DNA of 64,000 nucleotides, from positions 36,297,360 to 36,361,359 of the forward strand of contig OX465583.1 of assembly GCA_950022655.1 (NCBI GenBank), written 5' to 3'. The position numbers and the translations under genes are program-made. Within the stretch, counting starts at the first letter, position 1. Every line of letters begins with the position of its first letter. Below, piece after piece: positions 25,090 to 35,971 of this stretch. The notes below the pieces were generated by a model. It made no database searches and had not been told where the DNA came from. It saw nothing but the letters and a program-made list of their open reading frames with translations. The DNA comes from Alentia gelatinosa. Its lineage: Eukaryota > Annelida > Polychaeta > Phyllodocida > Polynoidae.

Positions 25090-26150
25090 TATGCCCACGT
25101 GCGATAAACCCATGGTTTATATCTCTTAGTATAAGGGTTCTGATACAGAGTATCATTGGAGGTGTGATATAGTATCATTACAAAGCGAAAGACATATAGG
25201 CCCTATATGCGTTCTACGAGTCGCGTAACACAGAGTGTCAGACTATTTGTTTCCGTCGTGAAATAACAAGCAACCACGTAATACAACTCCAAATAAAAAA
25301 ACAGATAGTATCTGGGATGACGGCAGTGGTGGAAGGGACACCTCGTGAGCGACACATTAAATACAAAGAATGGGTTTTTAACATACTGCCACATCCTGAT
25401 GCAAAAAGATTTTTACTTCATATGATTGACACGGCTATAATTACATTGTAGTAGCTAGGCAATGCGTCTATGCCATTTTTATTTTCAGCTTACTTTTTGT
25501 AACGATTCTACAATGTTAGTAATGGTATAGACTGGGTAAAACCTAATTCGACAAACGATATTATTTGGAGATAAATACACAATATTGACCGGTTTTAGAT
25601 ACAAGCGGTCACGAGTATGCTCCAAGGAGTTGACGCGTAGTAATATCCAAGCGCATGCTTTTCATTTCCTGACAAGTGGGGTACCCATATTCGTTCAGTT
25701 TGGGTGCGCACTATTTTTTTTGGAAGTTATGTTTATTCTGGAGGGATGTACTAGGGCAAAAGTACCCTATTTTCAGTAGGCTCCAGATAATAGTCCCCAT
25801 GTGCTTTCTATGGACACTTTGTATTAGGTGGATAATAATATAACACTTTTATTTCCTTGGTTGAGCTATGGTAACCATTAATGATAAATAACATGGTAAG
25901 ATGAGGTCTAAATTAAATATGTGAAAAGATACAACGTGATATTAGTATCTGAATTTTGAGTCTTTATCCCTAAAAGTGGGTGGGTTGGGAACTTGAGAAA
26001 CGGCATCAGCGAGCTGATTCCCAGTCGGTGGTAGGTGGCGTGGTCGATAATATCGTCCCAATTACTATACAATTTTTAACTATCTCCGGGATTTCTAATT
26101 AATTCCGGGATGATTGATAGCAAACTACATGTAATTATATACATGTATAC
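25090..26150. other. Intergenic sequence, no gene recognised
   Basis: Frames up to 64 codons with no recognisable feature. The fragment GTCGGTGGTAGGTGG near 26,025 resembles the shared end of the 3.7- and 13.2-kb dispersed repeat, but it is too short to call. Confidence 0.4.
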
Positions 26151-26155
26151 ATATA

Positions 26156-26504
26156 TCATAAACAAACATCATACAAGGAAATCGACCGCCAGAGGACTTT
26201 ATTGGAGTATAAGAGGAGAGGAAGGTTGCGGGTCGAGCAGCCTGGGATAGAGGCGACATCTAGGGACACTTTCAGTTGAAGAAGCAAAACCTTGATCATT
26301 TGAAGACGTCCGCTCCTATAAACAGAAAACACAATCACCGTCTCCGGAAAAAACCCTCCGAGTTTGTCCGGTTGAGGGTCCTCCTCCCCGTGGGAAACAG
26401 CAAAAACACTGACAGCATAAGGAACTTCTGAAGCTTCTGCTACGGCACCTTCTGAATCAGATGATATGTCCAAAAACCGGGTTCTCTCAACATATATCAC
26501 TACC
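26156..26504 (-). CDS. Possible terminal exon or retroelement remnant after a strong splice acceptor
   Basis: On the minus strand a textbook acceptor (CTCTTTTATTTTTTTCCAG) ends at about 26,505. The frame beyond it is open for 115 codons to a TGA at 26,156-26,158. The product has acidic and serine patches (SDSEGAVAEASE) and no domain I know. An AATAAA sits inside the frame near its end, which would be odd for a coding exon and fits a 3' untranslated region better. It directly follows the gag-like remnant on the same strand, so it may belong to the same decayed element. Confidence 0.25.
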
Positions 26505-26559
26505 TGGAAAAAAATAAAAGAGACACTGGGAAATTCTCCGAAATGTCCAACCACTGCGC

Positions 26560-27760
26560 CGGACTTCGAACAACAGTCCCGGGGACTCGGTCGTGGTTAA
26601 CCCTATCCTATTTTGGTTCCTTTGTTTTTTAATATAAGTGCACTGAGGTGCCCCCGGTACACTCAGCACACTCATGCTTGTACTTGCACCAACCCACAGA
26701 GCAGCCTTTACGGTCATTAACGGCCCGACAGATCCCTAACTTCTTGCCTTGCCTACTTCTCCAAGCCTTTTCCCTAGAGCCTTTGTCTTTAGACTTTTCT
26801 TTCTCTTGGGAAATCTTGAAATTCTCGTGACCGAGACAAGAGAGTGTTTGCAGTAACCGGCAGTCTGAACACCCCTACTGGCCATAGGCCCAAACATGCT
26901 ATTGCTAGTCGATAGAACATCCTCTACTGTCATGTTGCTAGAAGTCTTTCCAAACGGCAAATAAAGTTCAAGATCAAATTATATGCACTTACGCCGTTCT
27001 TTCCCTTTGTCCGAGTTGCAGCAATTGACTCCAGAACCTGACCAGAGCGGAGAAAACCTGTAGAAAACTTTTCTGCCCCGCCTCCCTACTGAACTGCAGG
27101 TCTAGAATTGATATAAACCATAATGGCTAAGAGGATAAAAGCTATGGGAAGGACCCGACTCCAGAGTCTTCTTTCGCCCTTCACCTCCTTCCTTACAGGT
27201 GACAGCCTTTTCCAACGACTGCAAGCTTGGGGGTAATCTAAAGCTGTCAATATCTGATTTGCTTACCCATCCCCCCTGTTGCCCCCTGAGCAGACTCAGA
27301 GTCTGTCTGAACCCTATCTGAAGCCAGTCCAGATATGTCCAGATGACTGGAAACTGGACTAGAAAGAAGAGTCAAAAGATGTAATGCCTTTGCCAAACTC
27401 TTGGAGTTTTCCTCCACCTGCTTTAAGAGTTGATCTGTAGTCAGTTTTCTTTAGCCTGTACTCCCAATCCTCCTCACCCTCCTCTTCAGCCCGACTCACC
27501 TAAACACTGTCTAATCTCCACCTCCATTACCTAACCTGGCCTTAATGCCAACGAATACTCCAGAAAAACAAAGTCTGGTTGCTGGAAACAAGTAGGTGCA
27601 GGTCGAGCTGGGGCTGAAGACTGAGGGAGGCCTGGGCCCTGTTTTATTTTTTGCCCGACGAGACTTTACATACCCAAGGAGAGTTCGTGCGAGGGTTTGG
27701 GTTTGATAATTCAAAGTATCGTCGGGAACGAGAGTTGTAGCTGATGATCTGCGATCTCAC
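26560..27760 (-). pseudogene. Decayed retroelement gag-like ORF with Cys/His knuckle (DIRS/Ngaro-like?)
   Basis: Several minus-strand frames join only through frameshifts and stops. From the 5' side there is a proline-rich part, then an acidic segment (AEEEGEEDWEYRLKK, about 27,490-27,440). A helical-looking segment (QLLKQVEENSKSLAKAL) follows in another frame. Then comes a lysine-rich linker leading to ICRAVNDRKGCSVGWCKYKH with a following ECAEC (about 26,730-26,660). The Cys-x8-Cys-x4-Cys-x3-His pattern resembles the Cys/His knuckle in ORF1 of tyrosine-recombinase retroelements. That assignment is from remembered family style. No reverse transcriptase or recombinase was found beside it, and the assembly gap starts just upstream. 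Confidence 0.45.
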
Positions 27761-27834
27761 GTCCATTTGCGTTTTATTATTTATCGTGGGGCCAGGAAAC
27801 CTCGTCCAGAGTCACCTTCAGCTCTCCTGGTGGG

Positions 27835-28034
27835 NNNNNNNNNNNNNNNNNNNNNNNNNNNNNNNNNNNNNNNNNNNNNNNNNNNNNNNNNNNNNNNNNN
27901 NNNNNNNNNNNNNNNNNNNNNNNNNNNNNNNNNNNNNNNNNNNNNNNNNNNNNNNNNNNNNNNNNNNNNNNNNNNNNNNNNNNNNNNNNNNNNNNNNNNN
28001 NNNNNNNNNNNNNNNNNNNNNNNNNNNNNNNNNN
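27835..28034. other. Assembly gap (200 N)
   Basis: Exactly 200 unknown bases, a round number that suggests a placeholder rather than a measured length. Frames running through it are artefacts. Confidence 0.99.
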
Positions 28035-28190
28035 GCATACATTCTCACCTTCCTGAAGGTCAAGGATTTTCTGACATTCTACGTTCTATTTCTAAGCTTC
28101 TCATTCTCAGTCAAGTTTAGAGAACATTTATTGGAATGCCATATGCTCTTTGTAATAGAGATTCGACGCCGTAAACATAAATATCTAATT

Positions 28191-28220
28191 GTCACGTACG
28201 GCCATGTCACGTATGGCCAC
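28191..28220 (+). repeat. Direct repeat at the LTR 5' edge
   Basis: GTCACGTACGGCCAT is followed at once by GTCACGTATGGCCAC, so the LTR terminus is duplicated in tandem with two changes. The outermost copy carries the TG end. Confidence 0.75.
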
Positions 28221-28890
28221 CTTCAGTGATTCGCTCAACATCATTGCCATTGAGTGTTACACTTTTATTAGACCTTCTTTCCTTCTGAGAAACTTGTTTA
28301 AAGGCATATTTGGTGATATTAAATCCCTTTGGTTATGCGGATTCATCTCTCCTATCGGGGGAGGAGCCTGGGAGACCTTCCATCTCCAGGACTAGTCTGC
28401 ACCTGGGAAATACCACGCATAACTGGTCGCGCCACAAAGTTCTGATGCTGCTCACATTATATTTTCATGAGCATATTGCCGAGGGTTATATTATATATAT
28501 ATATTTGATTTCCTCTTATATACACGACTCCTAAACATGGTCAAACGGGGAGGACATATATTATATTTGAAAGGAGAGGCGAAAGTCGCTGGTGAGAAAG
28601 AGATGTGTTTTCTGGAAGTTTACTGTCTCCGCGTGATTGTGCCTACGTGCACATCCGTATTGTATCCACCTCTAGTCTCAACAAGTCGTTACTCATGTCA
28701 ACTTGTTTGTGAGAACCTTGCTCGCATGTCCGGCTTTCTCACGCTCCTCAGATGAACGTATACGCATGCATCAATATGTGAAAGAAAACCGTAATTATAC
28801 TAAATCCTTCTTATGTAGGAAATAAGGTTTTAAGTTGTGGTGAATAGAAGGGAGAAATACCTATGGTGCATAAAAAGGGAGAAATACTAA

Positions 28891-28962
28891 GCTATTATCT
28901 TCCCTAAAGCTATTATCTTCCCTAAAACTATTATCTTCCCTAAAATTATTATCTTTTCTAAG
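28891..28962 (+). repeat. 18-bp tandem repeat, four copies, inside the LTR
   Basis: Four head-to-tail copies of GCTATTATCTTCCCTAAA, the last one diverged. They lie about 400 bp before the LTR TATA box, so U3-type enhancer repeats are plausible. A nearby AGGGAGAAATAC is also duplicated (about 28,849 and 28,877). Confidence 0.85.
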
Positions 28963-29289
28963 CTAATATATTTCCTTTCTGTACATACTATGTATATAGA
29001 GGTTTTACCTCAAGAAGGTTGCATGTGGCGGGACATGTCAGAATCCTCTTGGAGGAACGCGCAAACATCTTTGCGGTTTCTTCTTAAAAATGGGATAGAG
29101 GTCCCTAGACGGGAAAGACGTATCCATATTTGGGGGAGCGTCTTGTCCCTACATGTGACCGCTAGTGACCAATTGGGAAAAATGTAACCATGTTTGGAAA
29201 CAGTTACCGCGTCTGTAATTGACTGTATAAGGAATGGTATGTGGGTATGTGACGTACTCGTCCGTTGTGACGTCTAAATGTACTCTTGT

Positions 29290-29300
29290 TATAAAATAAA
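29290..29300 (+). promoter_or_regulatory. LTR TATA box overlapping AATAAA
   Basis: TATAAAA (29,290-29,296) overlaps AATAAA (29,295-29,300) about 165 bases before the right end of the LTR, a normal position for the promoter and polyadenylation signals of an LTR. The pyrimidine-rich CTCTCTCCTCTCAG that follows could hold the transcription start. Confidence 0.5.
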
Positions 29301-29468
29301 GCGCCTGCCGGCATAAGGCAGATCCTCTCTCCTCTCAGCTTCAACCACACGTTGTCACTAGAGTTGTTTTGTTACGGAGCCTCACCCCACTGTGTGACCA
29401 GAGCGGTTTCAGTGGGGGAAGCAACTCAGCACGCATGAGGTGCGGACGAGCATCGACGTGACACTAAT

Positions 29469-30535
29469 CATATATGTTCTAATGTTAAACACAATGTATA
29501 ATATTTCATAATACGGTGCACGGTTACATAGACGGTGGATACATAATATATTTGGTGTCTAATATGTCGGGCTTCTACTACAAATGGCATCTGTGCTCCA
29601 TAATGTCTTCATAACAGCACACCTGCTGCTGTAGCACCATTATGATGTCTATATAACAGCTAACCACCTCCGCTACTACCCTTAATAATTTCTCTATGGG
29701 GCCTTATTTTCACCATCTCTTCCCAGTCCTCATGAAAGAGCCCCATGATCACAACATCTCGCCATATTAAGTAAAAAGATAGTCTTATACTTATTTGAGG
29801 TGTCGCCGATGAAATCATTCAGAACGAGTGTATTGGCGTCATTACTATGTTTTAAAAAAAAAATTATCATATACCTTAAATTGTTTATAAAAAATGCCTT
29901 AACTGACCGTCAATGCACTCCGTAGGCACAGTCACTCTCACCCAGCGTGGGGAGTACATTACAAGGTTAAACTGAAGTCAAAGACACTCGCCTAGCTGAA
30001 GTTAGGTTGGCTCAAAACCTCCCGCTAGTGGCAGAGACTACGACTAGGAGAGTGACGTTCATTTTCATATGTTCGCATAATTGAGGCTGTGGGTCCCGGC
30101 GAGCAAGTTGTTGATATCGATTCATTTCGTATATCTAAGCTAACTAAACTGGATCACGTGAATGCCTCACGTTAGATACCTCGATATTTGCTAAATACAC
30201 ACATTAATTCGTTCCAGGATGGTTATAAAACGCCTCTGAACTCGTGAAGTGATGATATCTGCCAATTTTGAATTTTCCACCCATACCAGTGATGCTGGTC
30301 TCTCAGCCAAGCAGTGTGTATTTACCCTGAGTTTGTGCAGAGGTATGTAAATGATAAGAAAGAAATTGATGAGTGTTTGGTCTATGTCCCCATTCGCCAT
30401 CGAGTTTGGACTTGCAGTACTATATAGAGACATGGTTAGTGTGACTGAATGAAATCTGTTCAGAGATATTTTGGTCAGAAATACTCAACGAGTTCAGAGA
30501 ACGAGTAGTGGATTTAAAAATGGCCTTACAAGTAG
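29469..30535. other. AT-rich intergenic sequence, no gene recognised
   Basis: Short frames only. No repeat or transposon end stands out. Confidence 0.5.
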
Positions 30536-30651
30536 CGGTGAAAGAAAGTCAAAGTTACTCGGTAAGGCTTGGAAAAATTACTGCCCGCGACCAAGGCCTT
30601 GGGCAGTGATTTTCCCTGGCCTTACCTCGTAACTTTGACTTTCTCTCACCG
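30536..30651. mobile_element. Long hairpin (foldback element)
   Basis: A 51-base left arm (30,536-30,586, starting CGGTGAAAGAAAGTCAAAG) pairs with the inverted right arm at 30,601-30,651 with roughly nine mismatches. The loop is 14 bases. The arms are too long for chance. It is a small foldback element or a recent inverted duplication. The overlapping frames on both strands arise from this symmetry. Confidence 0.75.
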
Positions 30652-30699
30652 GAACATAGTTTCCCTCTATTATCGTTCGTCCGATATGAAAACGAACCC

Positions 30700-31495
30700 A
30701 GGGGTTTTGAGGAGCCAGAATAGCGATCCGAGGTCGAAAGCGTTGCTCCAGATCTTTTGCTTTTCGCATCATAAGTATGTCTACATCGAATAAAATGTCT
30801 AATGAACCTTTCACCTATGACACTGTGGTGTTGCAAAAGGTAGCGATACATCATGAAAATAACGATACTACACGACTTGATCCGATGTTACCGGAGCAAC
30901 GCTTTTCCCACATCACTAGGACCAATGTTCAACCCCCTGGGCTCCGTTGCTCCTGTTTTTGTGGTATCGCTAGCTATAATTGGACCGCAATATTTATTTT
31001 TACGATTACTTTAACGATCCGACTGAAAAAGCGTTGCTCCTGTAATATCGGATCGTATCCCTATATTCCCGCGGTATCGCTATTTTTTACGATGCGATAG
31101 CGATACAACAATTCAGGGGCACATATTGAATGAGACAGGGGAAAATTAATTAGTTCTTTAATTAAATACAGATGGCATCACGGTTAAAACTGATCTGACA
31201 CCTGATGGTGTGGATCGCTATTTCCTATACGTAGAAGAACAAGTGGCGGGGGTTGGTGGTGCCACCATGGATCGTTATTTGAAATATCAGACAAAGCTGT
31301 ATCCAACCCATAGCGATACGATCCGCAGTGCTGTGAAGGTCCGCGTAAAAAGTATCGCTAAAAGCCGTATTTTACGCAGCGATGCGCCTATGCGATAACG
31401 ACACGATCCGCAAAATTTCTTGAGCAACGTTTAGGCTCTCGGATCGCTATTCTGCGATCCGCAGCTCTGTCGTAATCCTGGAGCAACGGGGCCCT
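30700..31495. repeat. Region dense in AGCGATACGATCCG-type words with GCTCCGTTGCTCC ends
   Basis: Words such as AGCGATACGATCCGC, GGATCGCTATT and TATCGCTA occur about a dozen times in both orientations. The word GGAGCAACG, or its inverse CGTTGCTCC, occurs near 30,750, 30,895, 30,950, 31,030, 31,430 and 31,480. The outer pair CTCCGTTGCTCCTG (about 30,950) and CCTGGAGCAACGGGG (about 31,476) is inverted. This is the appearance of a non-autonomous DNA transposon with many subterminal transposase-binding repeats, as in hAT-type elements. No transposase is present and the exact ends are unsure. Confidence 0.55.
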
Positions 31496-31499
31496 AGTG

Positions 31500-33120
31500 C
31501 GTAGAGCAAGGCCAACCATCATCACTGACAGCTTTATATTGTAGTTCAAAGCTTGGCATTGTCACGCATGTATATATTCTTGATTAGAACATGTAATCTG
31601 ATACGTATACCGAAGTTCCTAAAGTCAATATGGTCGTACAATGCCAATTAATGGCCTCAGCGCTGCTTCTGGTGCTTTATGTTTGGCATTCGCCCCTCCT
31701 ACTCTTAGCCGAGTTGTAACGTAGTTTTCACTTGTAGTTTGGATGGCATGTAGGCCTACAATTTTACTAATTGATGCAGACGCACCAGTCCCAAATACAA
31801 CGTAATTCAATTGATATGCACAAATTATTCAACTCATGTCACAGGCATCAGCATCCGGTTTCTTCCGCCATGAAACTGTAGGATTTTAACAGTAATCATT
31901 CCCATTTGGAAAGCTACCATAATTTCCTGGCATAATTTCCTGGCATAAACTTTCCCCCATGAATAATCATTTGGCAAGGTAGATTGGAATATATTCAGGT
32001 TTCTTCGTACCACATACAGCATATCTTCCACGTAACCCATAAACTTCTCAGGTGGAGGGAGCAAAATGTAATAGGTTATCGGGAATATCGGTTTTATATC
32101 GATGCCTTTCGTGGAAATCAGGGCATTAAATGTCTCCCTTGTTGATAGATTATTTCCACCTGTTGACTTCCTGGCACAGAAGCCCATATAACCAAGTAAT
32201 GATAAGTCTATCCTAGACTAGTGAAATCTACGGAACAGATTTACTGTAGGTTTACGTCAATAGACAAGGTGGAATTGTCAATCAGATTATCCCTATGCAG
32301 AAAGAAGAGTAATGATATATAGACAATTTTACAAGTATTTCTGACTTACAACTACGCCACCTGTTTTGGTATTATCAAATACCTGAAAATGGCGAAATTC
32401 TACCTTCTATTGATGTTGATCGACTGGCTGTACTCCGTATGTCACCAACTATAGCCATAAATACATTATGGGCCGCTGCAGACAGTATACGCAGGAGATA
32501 CGGCCATAGGTATAATATAATATCTCAACTATTATTGAATAGGAATTTCAACCGTCCATAATAAAGGGGCAAGAGAAGGGTGGTGTGGACCATACATCTT
32601 AGATTACTCGGGAGTCAATGACCTCCCATACAATACTGAGTTAAAAGCACGCTTTTATCCTTAAGAAAGAAAGCAGTCTAAGACTCGGCAAAGGAAATAA
32701 TCAGACCCGATTCTAGAAAGCCCTGATAGATGATTAAAGGAGACCTAGTAATGTGAAAGGGCCATTCAACTACAACTAAGATCGGCTGACAATGTGTAGA
32801 GCTCTTTATCATATCTTTGAACACAAGTAACCCATTAAAATCAAAGGCTTTCTACTGTTTCCTAAACTGATGCTCAAGGCAGACTAATGACATTCGTGGT
32901 ATATTAATGAGAGGCTGGATCAGGACTCCTGGAGTTCATAAATGTGCAAATGGCTGGCTTCTCAATCCAGTTCCCTGAAAGGCGAATCCCAACAAATGTA
33001 ATAAATAGTTATTTCTATGACAACCCTCTCACACTGACAAAATACACAGGAGACTGGTGTACTTCAGACTTGCAGGAAGAATGACCATTTTTCCAGGCTG
33101 TTTAATGCGTATACACCACA
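31500..33120. other. Intergenic sequence with an unassigned 117-codon minus frame
   Basis: The minus frame at 31,834-32,187 (117 codons, ATG start) includes a duplicated 13-base word CATAATTTCCTGG (31,918-31,943). It has no domain or membrane pattern that I recognise. A frame this long is expected by chance a few times in a window of this size. No other feature is seen. Confidence 0.4.
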
Positions 33121-33345
33121 TTAGGCCTGGCATGTTTGTTGGCATTTCCAATGGAAATAGCAGGATCTCGAGGGAGTGCAACACGGAAAGCTTCACACTT
33201 TAATAACTGCTCGCTAATTAGTATTAATACAATGATGACGTTTTTCTGCTGCAGAAACTCAAGCTGGCTGGATTCGTCATTCGTTGCACTGCTTATGCAA
33301 AAGGTTGGATGCGTGAGCTCGCATGCAAATCACGTGCAATATGCA
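33121..33345. promoter_or_regulatory. Putative enhancer: homeodomain, POU octamer and E-box sites
   Basis: TAATTA (33,215-33,220) and ATTAATAC follow each other. About 110 bases on, the octamer ATGCAAAT (33,323-33,330) directly abuts the E-box CACGTG (33,331-33,336), with further ATGCAA words on both sides. Abutting POU and bHLH sites are typical of developmental enhancers. No transcript can be tied to it, and function is inference. Confidence 0.35.
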
Positions 33346-35452
33346 AGCTTATTCCATTCGAGCCGTTGTGTTATTAGCGATCCCTTTCCTGTCACCCTCA
33401 TCTCGTAGATTCGATCTGGTCCATGGCCCTGCCAGTTACCATAGTGAAACGCCAATACCTATCATCTTTCTCTTGCGGTTTGATCTATCTGGACCCTTCT
33501 TGGAGTGGGTGTTGACAATCTCCGTCCCGATGTTTGGTCGTTAGAGGGATAGTTCCGCTATCAATAAACTTACCATATCCCTCCGCCATATTTGTGGCCG
33601 GCTCAGTGCCAACATTAGAGGCAAACTTATCTATTTATCATACATCCAGGCTATGTGAAGAATCAAGCCGTCGCTTATTCTGATAAAATGACTATTGATT
33701 GAACAATGTTTCATTGGGACTGTTTTCTGCCTTAGGCTACATAGCCTCGGGATAAATGGTGGTAAAGTAAAGTCGTCTTTGTAAGTAGGAGCGGTGGCTT
33801 TGCTATGCAGTGAATTCAAAGCTACATGTATTACTGGTTTTCCAAGTCTATGGTCTGCACTAACTTTCCCGCCTAGAGTTGAGACTTTGGAGGACCAAGT
33901 CAAACCCCTGTGTCTCATACTCATTCCTGATCCCTATAATCACCTCTCATTACTCATCGATCCACCTGTCCCTCTGCTTGATCCTAATGGACCTGAGGTT
34001 TATCTGTGCATTTCTATAAGGGTCCTCGTCATTCATTCTCCTGTAATAGGTATCTACGTAAACTATATGATGGTCTGTCTATCTTATTTGCTGGAACACG
34101 TATACATAGGCCCTTTCTTTAGCATGATGTGTTTCCAGTGTTTCGACCGGTTCCTGCTACTTGTCATCCATATCATTTGTTGTCTCAGCAGATTAGGGAA
34201 AACAAATTTTTATTCATAAATCAGGCAGCGGTTTTTTATTCAAATAGATGTTGAATGTTATCTTACACTTTGACATTACAATATCGCTCATTCCCTTTTA
34301 AAAAGGGTCTCTCCTGTGATGTTACAACAGGAAATGTCTCAGGTAATTAGCAGAATATAATGTATAGGTAAATCCCATCTTGAAATTCGCCAATGACTTG
34401 AAACTAAAAATGGCTCTATTGTGCATTTCTTAGTCTATTAGTACCATTAGGAGTGCAAATATTCATAAAAGCTTATTCTAAGCTTATGATACAGACAACG
34501 CAATAGGTTTTTTCTATCCATAGCTATATCATAATAGAGTCTGCCATGATGAAAAACCTTCCATGAAGAACTTTAAAAAAGAAAAGATGTAAGCCTGCTT
34601 TGCCAGGTTATAGTAGGAATGTCATAAATATGGCAGTTTGTGCCCTACGGTAGTCCGTTGCTTGTATTACACAAAGCCCCTCTTGGTCGTGTCTATGGCT
34701 TCCGTGGACAGACATTGTGAGCTGAAGGCGGCTTTCCTGGCGTAGAAACTCATGAATATCACGTCACACGCTCATGTATTCCTTCATAGCGCGATCCAGC
34801 TATAAGAAGTTCCGATCCCTCGGATTTCAGTGACAGCACAGTCAGCTATCTAATTCATTATTGTCGGTCTTTCATGACGCAATTTTCTAATGTATATTTG
34901 ACTTGAGATTCTCCTAGGTTTGATGAATGCTGGAGACTTAAAAAAGTCAGATCATTATTTCAGACGTGTGGCGAGATTCTATAGCAGAAATGTGTCCACA
35001 AATACGCCAACAATACAATCACACATCCTTCTTCAAACAAATACCTCATAGTGCTAACGGCTATTGTTAATTGCGTATGAATATACATATATACATCTTT
35101 ATATGCAGTATATATGTGTGCTTTTATAATATGCAATCATTACTCGATCCGACATTTATATCAATGCTTAGGTTGCCGTTTTATTTCCATTTTCCTCATC
35201 ACTCCAATCTGTGTTTAGTCTAGAGTGTTGAATGTCCGCTTCTCAAAGGAATATTGCTTCTCCTCAACATATTCTCTTCATCAGTCAGATAGAAATATTT
35301 TCATGCACGGACTATCACATGTAAAACATGGTGCGCCTGTGAATGGGAGTGATTCTGAATTGAAATTAGACCTGAGTCACAATGAAAAATACCTATATAT
35401 AGAAATTCATGTGTCACTTTCAAACAAATCGCAGCAGAGGAACTGATACTTT
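33346..35452. other. Intergenic sequence, no gene accepted
   Basis: The longest plus frame (33,794-34,219, 141 codons) has hydrophobic stretches in its second half. It lacks a family resemblance, a promoter or a coding-like start, and its length is near the chance limit. The section 34,640-34,860 is mildly GC-richer without a frame. Nothing else is seen. Confidence 0.4.
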
Positions 35453-35601
35453 AGTGAAACATGTTTACCTTATTGGGACAGCCCCTCGTACTGCATTTCT
35501 TTCGATAAAAATATTGCACGAGCTCGCCAAGCGAGTGTGGTATATTTATCAAAAGGAATAAGGTACGAGGGGCCGTTCCAATAAGGTTAACAAGTTTCAC
35601 T
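35453..35601. mobile_element. MITE with 39-bp terminal inverted repeats
   Basis: The left arm 35,453-35,491 (starting AGTGAAACATGTTTACC, ending CCCCTCGTAC) pairs inverted with 35,563-35,601 at 35 of 39 positions. The 149-bp unit has a palindromic centre (GCACGAGCTCGCCAAGCGAGTG) and no coding frame. It is a clean short foldback DNA element with low divergence between arms. No autonomous partner is in the window. Confidence 0.85.
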
Positions 35602-35970
35602 TGTATCATATACCTAAAATATTGATAATTACTTAAATGTTCAACAAGACTTGATGACATCGAATTGTTCTTCAGAGTGTGCTTGTCGGATGTCACTCGG
35701 TGCTATGTTCATAACCTCATTTTCGTAAAAGAATCTAAAGCACTTCTAAAATGTTATCTATAATTATATATCATTTTGAAATTGTTGGTATGAATTTTTA
35801 GTTTATATATTCTTTACGTGTGAAGTGTAACCAGTCGTATTCAAAGTATGGTGATACGTCGCCATACCAGCACAGTATGGTGGTACATGTCAACTACTGC
35901 TTCTCTTGTAGAGGCTGGTATTTACAGTATTTTCTGGCATAGGTATGTGATATAATCTATAACCCAATTC
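35602..35970. other. AT-rich intergenic or 3' untranslated sequence
   Basis: No coding frame. If the minus-strand exon at 35,972-36,163 is real, this is its 3' untranslated region. A possible minus-strand AATAAA lies further left, near 35,180. Confidence 0.4.
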
Positions 35971-35971
35971 C

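Larger units (their letters stand above)
28190..29463. mobile_element. Solo LTR of an LTR retrotransposon
   Basis: The 1,274-bp unit begins TGTCACGT (28,190-28,197) and ends with its exact inverse ACGTGACA (29,456-29,463). It is flanked by a perfect 5-base duplication CTAAT (28,185-28,189 and 29,464-29,468). TG...CA ends and a 5-bp duplication are the standard marks of an LTR inserted by a retroviral-type integrase, and no internal region or second LTR is present. It was left by recombination between two LTRs. A TATAAAA/AATAAA pair near the right end sets the likely sense as plus. The superfamily is most likely Ty3/Gypsy or BEL, which cannot be decided from an LTR alone. Confidence 0.85.

Noticed and set aside
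27744..28229. Open frames spanning the N run
   Set aside because: The frame is kept open only by 200 unknown bases, and the flanks belong to different elements.
31834..32187. 117-codon minus-strand frame with an ATG start
   Set aside because: A rough estimate from stop-codon frequency gives about three frames of this length by chance in the window; no motif or context supports it.
33794..34219. 141-codon plus-strand frame with hydrophobic parts
   Set aside because: Near the chance limit for this composition, with no recognised family and no promoter or splice context.
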